NCBI GenBank assembly: GCA_965237405.1
Contig: OZ250139.1
Span: 2,356,001-2,420,000 of the forward strand
Origin: CAUZIB01 sp963663925
GTDB lineage: Bacteria; Acidobacteriota; Vicinamibacteria; Vicinamibacterales; UBA8438
DNA: 64,000 nucleotides
Direction of reading: 5' to 3'
In this document: positions 60,690-64,000 of the stretch, one piece after another
Layout: the number at the start of each line of letters is the position of its first letter
How positions within the stretch are numbered: position 1 is the first letter of the stretch
Notes under the pieces: generated by a model
The model's input: the letters and a program-made list of their open reading frames with translations, nothing else
What the model was told of the DNA's origin: nothing
Databases searched by the model: none
Position numbers and translations under genes: made by a program

Positions 60690-61493
60690 CTACGTTCTGG
60701 CGTTCGGTTGCCGCCTCGTCAAGTAAGTTGCCAAGGTTGCTGCGATCCCGACGATGAGCTCTGCTTCGTTGCGCTGCGGGGCGCGGCCCTCTCGAACATG
60801 CCGCGCCTCGTTCGAGGCGTAGCCCCAAAGCTGCGGAAGTGCCGTATTAAGCGGAGGTGGTAGCAGGTCTGGGTTGCGCCTGAGTATCTCGCCGAGTGTT
60901 GCCTGGGGATTATCTGTGAGATCCCGCGCCACGGCTTCCAGCGCTCCCATCGCGTGGTAGATTGCTCCGGCTGGGTCGGCATCGGGACGTCGAGATAAAG
61001 CTAGCAAGGCGTCGTGAACATGCTCTGCGGCCGTCGGTCTGTTCGTCTCGCCTAAGGCGGTGACGGTAGTCCTCACGACCGTCTCGAAGTCCTCCGTACC
61101 ACGCGTGACGACCTTACCGTCCGCAAACTGCCACCCTATGCCTCTCTCGAAAAAGCACGCGTTGATCGCTGCCTCGAACTGGTCTTGCTCATCTATGGAC
61201 ATGTTTGTGTGGATCGCTTCAATGAAGTCGTAGACCTTGTACCACTCGCACCGGTGCATGTGGTAATCAACTTCGTCCCACACGTTTGGGTATTCGGTCC
61301 AATTACCCGAGTCTGCGCGAACTCCCAGGACACCGCAAAGAACACGCCTTATGCGCGACGGCGGCCAGCCGACCATGTTCCGCACCGCCTCTAGTGCGGT
61401 GACGCGCAAACTCTCTGGAGCTTCTTCACGGATCGTGATCTCTGGCGCAGCTTCTGCGAATTGGTTGCGGCGAGAGAAAGGTTCTTCGCACAT
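60690..61493 (-). CDS. AbiJ-NTD4-type abortive-infection-like protein
   Basis: 267 aa. The sequence follows the AbiJ N-terminal domain 4 pattern: ITIREEAPESLRVTALEAVR, YPNVWDEVDYHMHRCEWYKV, YDFIEAIHTNM, NACFFERGIGWQFADGKVVT, then a HEPN-like helical C-terminus AIYHAMGALEAVARDLT, LGEILRRNPDLLP and EARHVREGRAPQRNEAELIV with GIAATLATYLTRR. Such proteins are linked to abortive infection and RNA cleavage. It is a single gene next to the IS30 element, on the opposite strand. Confidence 0.75.
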   Translation of the reverse strand: MCEEPFSRRNQFAEAAPEITIREEAPESLRVTALEAVRNMVGWPPSRIRRVLCGVLGVRADSGNWTEYPNVWDEVDYHMHRCEWYKVYDFIEAIHTNMSIDEQDQFEAAINACFFERGIGWQFADGKVVTRGTEDFETVVRTTVTALGETNRPTAAEHVHDALLALSRRPDADPAGAIYHAMGALEAVARDLTDNPQATLGEILRRNPDLLPPPLNTALPQLWGYASNEARHVREGRAPQRNEAELIVGIAATLATYLTRRQPNART

Positions 61494-61566
61494 TTCACAA
61501 AAAGTCTACAGGTCACGCTCGACCATGTGGCCGGGTTTCAAGTTCCAGGCGAGCATCACATCGGTA

Positions 61567-61710
61567 ATCAACGCCCATCTCTTCGAGTCGATCGCCGAAC
61601 TGCGGGCGCTGAGACCACCTGGCTGCGCATCTACAACGAAGAGCGGCCGCACGACAGCCTCGGCCAGGTGCCGCCCCTGACGTTTCTGCAGAGGCCCACA
61701 CCCATCTACT
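61567..61710 (+). pseudogene. C-terminal relic of an IS3-family OrfB
   Basis: INAHLFESIAELRAL in one frame and TWLRIYNEERPHDSLGQVPP with LTFLQRPT in the next form the end of an IS3 transposase (normally ...AWRxxYNxxRPHSxLG). A frameshift lies between the two parts and the catalytic core is missing. Confidence 0.7.
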
Positions 61711-61823
61711 TATGCGCTGCCCACTTGACGGGGAAGCTTACGTGTGGGGCGCGGTTGGCGATGAAATCAAGGATGGCGATTCGAGGTAGGCTCATGAAAC
61801 TTTGTAGGTGACGATGGACCGGG

Positions 61824-62374
61824 TCAGCAGCTTCCAGCCTGTTGCCGGTCCAACAGCGCTAAGCCAACTGCGAGCTGCTCCTTCCGAGGATACGACCGGA
61901 ATTCACCCAACTCAGAACTATTGGTAATGGCGTATGCCACGTCATCTACATTCGTGGAAAGAACGTCTGGATGGAGTAACACGAACCAACCATAAAGAAC
62001 CAACATCTCTTTGGTCATCCGGTAGCCAAGATGGACATAGTACGCAGCGGCAAAGAATAACACCACATCGTTGACTTCTTCCCGAAAAACGCTCGAGATG
62101 TCGTTTGAGTCACGATCGGCGTGCTTGAAGAAATTGGAGAAGCTGGTTGCCGCACCCCAGAACTCCTTCTCTTTTCCAGGCCTGATCATGGATTCATGGA
62201 TTCAATGATGGCGTGCTCTGGACCCTTTTGTTGCGCAAGATCCCTGAGAATTCGAAATCCTGCCATGGCGACCGTATGTATTGCCACCGGATCATCGTTT
62301 CTGAAGAGCATCCGAATTCCGGCGTCGATCTGTCGCTGTGCAGCTTCAATCTTGGTGATTCTGACCTCGTTCAC
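61824..62374 (-). pseudogene. Gene of unknown function frameshifted by an 8-bp tandem duplication
   Basis: Two minus-strand frames meet at 62186-62203: the first (from GTG 62374: VNEVRITKIEAAQRQIDAGI, ending AIIESMNP) stops at TGA, the second opens as MIRPGKEKEFWGAATSFSNF and runs to 61824. Removing one of the two ATGGATTC copies joins them exactly in frame as AIIESMIRPGKEKEFWGAA, a 180-residue protein whose parts belong together in related proteins as I remember them. The restored protein is helical with HAD near FFKHADRD. Function unknown. Confidence 0.7.
62188..62203. repeat. 8-bp perfect tandem duplication
   Basis: ATGGATTC twice in direct succession (62188-62195, 62196-62203). The length is not a multiple of three, so gain or loss of a copy switches the reading frame of the surrounding minus-strand gene. 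Confidence 0.9.
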
Positions 62375-62736
62375 TGAAATGCCTTTTGAGCTGGTGGGGC
62401 ATTGAGGAGCGCACCGTCCCCCTGACCTTGGCCAGATACATCTCGACGAGAGCATTTCACAAGGTTTGAAAACACGTTTAGCTCACTGCGGCCCCGGTTC
62501 TTTTTTAGGGTTCGTTTTCGAGGTCAGGACGCGATAACTGGTTCACGTAGTCCACGATCGCGTTGTCCAGCGCCTTTATTGGCGAGACGCCATATTCACA
62601 TCGTTCGGCCGATGGCTCGACCACCTGGTCGCACGCTTTCAAATCGACTCGGTGTGGCCGGACTGCGCCAACTGGGACGGACCTGACGCCGGCTCTTCCT
62701 GAGCCGCTGGGCGCTGAAGCGATCGACGTGGCCATC
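62375..62736. other. Intergenic region
   Basis: No gene I can support. A minus-strand frame (62505-62735) lacks a ribosome site. CGCGATAACTG at 62530-62540 recalls the lox-like half-site but stands alone. Confidence 0.4.
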
Positions 62737-63606
62737 TCAGCCGCCGAGCCGAGAGGTCAGGCTGATCGCGGAACGACGCTGGCCGACGAAATTGCTCAAC
62801 GGCGCCTGGCCGCACTCGAACGAGTACCCGATGCCCAGCCGACGCCCGCTGAGGATCCAGTATGTCGCCGACACGCTCACGCTCGGCAGATCGCGGTCCA
62901 ACCGTCCGGTGTCGAGCGTGCGTCGGAAGTAGACGTCGGCTTCGAGCGACACCCTGGCTTGGCTGGGTAGGGCGACGGCGGGCATCAGAAGGGCCTCGAC
63001 GTAGAACCGAAACGTCCAGGTCCAGTCGGAGAACGCCGGCAAGATCTCGGCGCCGGACGAGGTGGCGGCGAGGTTCTCGAATTGCTCGACGCCCGCGAAC
63101 GGCACGAACCGGAAACGGGCCCAGGCGGCGTTGCCCGTCGCGGCCACCGGAGGCCAGTCGAGGCTACCCAGGAACGACAGGACACGCTCGTTCTGGTCCT
63201 GCCGCAGATTGCGCTTGAAGGCTGCCGTGGCATGAACCCTCGGCGTGCCGATTGGCGTTCGAGTGAAATAGCTGTCGACGGCGAAGCCGAGGCTGGCCTT
63301 GTCGACGGCGGCCTGACGGCTCGTGGGCTCGGCGTCCGCCCGATGATATTCCGCCACGGGGCTGAAGAAGAGCGTCGCCGTGTCGTTCTCGACGAACCAC
63401 TCGTACAGGCGAACGCCCACGTCCACCTGCCAGTAGTGGTCGCCCTCGGGCGGGTTGACGTACGCGACGGCTGCCGGCTGTTGCTCGCCCTTTCCCCCAT
63501 CGAACGTCTTTCTGATCTGCAGCGTCGACCACTGCGCGTCGGCGGCCGACGCGGCGATCAGAACCGTCGCCGAACACACGACGACGACGAGCGTGCGCCT
63601 AGGCAT
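62737..63606 (-). CDS. Outer-membrane beta-barrel-like protein
   Basis: 289 aa from ATG 63606. A signal peptide (about 1-25, LVVVVCSATVLIAASAADAQ) is followed by alternating beta strands typical of a barrel (HYWQVDVGVRLYEWFVEND, TATLFFSPVAEYHRA, ARVSLEADVYFRRTL, LPSVSVSATYWILSGRRLGI). The last residue is not the usual Phe. It overlaps the upstream acyl-carrier-like gene by 8 bp, so both are on one transcript entering from the right edge. Confidence 0.6.
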   Translation of the reverse strand: MPRRTLVVVVCSATVLIAASAADAQWSTLQIRKTFDGGKGEQQPAAVAYVNPPEGDHYWQVDVGVRLYEWFVENDTATLFFSPVAEYHRADAEPTSRQAAVDKASLGFAVDSYFTRTPIGTPRVHATAAFKRNLRQDQNERVLSFLGSLDWPPVAATGNAAWARFRFVPFAGVEQFENLAATSSGAEILPAFSDWTWTFRFYVEALLMPAVALPSQARVSLEADVYFRRTLDTGRLDRDLPSVSVSATYWILSGRRLGIGYSFECGQAPLSNFVGQRRSAISLTSRLGG

Positions 63607-63877
63607 CGCGGAACCTGCCGTGCACAAGCGTGGCGACTTTGCCCACGGTCTGTCCCTTCTTGGCCACGTCCGTGTAGGAGACGGGCGTCGCTCCGGAGAC
63701 CTTGTGGCCCATGTAGTCGCGCAAGGCGCGACTGAACCGGACGAGATCCTGCCGGTTCATGTCGAGATCGTCTTTAAGCTTGTGCGTCTCTTTGATCAGC
63801 TTTTTGGGCACGCCGGCGTGGTACGCGACCTCTTCGACCACCCGTGCGAGCACGGCTCGTTTCGTCGGAACGTCCAT
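63599..63877 (-). CDS. Acyl-carrier-protein-like small protein without the serine
   Basis: 92 aa from ATG 63877, AGGAGG 5 bp upstream. Helix pattern of an acyl carrier protein: VVEEVAYHAGVPKKLIKETH, then LKDDLDMNRQDLVRFSRALR where the phosphopantetheine site (DSL) should be, but Asn-Arg replaces the serine, so the prosthetic group cannot be attached. It may be a non-carrying structural homologue. Overlaps the barrel gene by 8 bp. Confidence 0.55.
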   Translation of the reverse strand: MDVPTKRAVLARVVEEVAYHAGVPKKLIKETHKLKDDLDMNRQDLVRFSRALRDYMGHKVSGATPVSYTDVAKKGQTVGKVATLVHGRFRDA

Positions 63878-64000
63878 GGAGGCCTCCTAGCACAGGGCTT
63901 ATACAGGAATCCGAGCTGGGAATGGGATGGAAAGCGAAGGGGACGGATCGTTGCAGAACCGCAGAGCGTTTTTTGTGTGGCGCCGCGGCGCGACGGCGCC
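63878..64000. other. Right edge
   Basis: No gene seen in the last 120 bases apart from the ribosome site of the preceding minus-strand gene. Confidence 0.5.

Noticed and set aside
62528..62541. Third lox-like half-site (CGCGATAACTG)
   Set aside because: Only 11 matching bases, no opposing arm, distant from the recombinase; probably chance.
1..64000. CRISPR array, rRNA or complete tRNA genes
   Set aside because: I saw no regularly spaced repeats and no rRNA or cloverleaf signatures on reading both strands.

Overview
The window is high-GC DNA from a Gram-negative bacterium that I cannot place more precisely. Outer-membrane proteins with signal peptides (an autotransporter and a porin-like barrel) and a trb/VirB-type conjugation apparatus indicate a diderm. 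The density of insertion sequences, recombinase remnants and defence-type genes indicates an integrated conjugative element or genomic island with a strongly mosaic accessory region.

Layout. 1-9.6 kb: part of a conjugative type IV secretion operon (trbG, trbI, trbJ, trbL, trbF, a winged-helix replication-relaxation-like gene, the coupling ATPase traG/virD4 and the trbB/virB11 ATPase); trbE/virB4 and a relaxase are not in view. 9.7-11.3 kb: a small ORF and a GAF-LuxR regulator preceded by a 25-bp perfect palindrome. 11.9-13.4 kb: a Cre-like tyrosine recombinase between two lox-like 34-bp sites (13-8-13) in inverted orientation, directly upstream of a 2285-residue Calx-beta autotransporter (13.4-20.3 kb). 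20.7-22.8 kb: two coupled genes of unknown function. 23-25 kb: an IS3 relic and an IS110 transposase.

25-63 kb is a defence-island-like region. It holds a HigBA toxin-antitoxin pair; a KAP NTPase / HD domain / repeat-protein operon; a 720-residue PD-(D/E)XK-type protein; a DUF2235 hydrolase with membrane helices; a 2034-residue Mrr-like + TPR + PIN-like protein cut at its C-terminus by an IS1182-like element; and an AbiJ-NTD4-type protein. Two copies of a mobile module (about 32.1-33.7 kb and 50.3-52.2 kb: recombinase relic, large structured inverted repeat, winged-helix gene, small membrane protein) bracket the middle of the island as direct repeats.

The most unusual locus is 53.1-59.1 kb. 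Five minus-strand genes with overlapping ends (XRE regulator, ImmA/IrrE protease with a chagasin-like C-terminal domain, papain-like protease, thymidylate-synthase-like enzyme, MazG-type pyrophosphohydrolase) converge on a gene resembling the 5-hydroxymethyl-dU kinase / AGPT-pyrophosphorylase family. A phosphopantetheinyl transferase and a small Cys-rich protein lie just upstream. I infer a bacterial thymine-modification or nucleotide-signalling system joined to a protease-inhibitor switch.

The right edge carries an IS30 element with a 4-bp target duplication, a gene frameshifted by an exact 8-bp tandem duplication, and a two-gene operon for an acyl-carrier-like protein without its serine and an outer-membrane barrel protein.
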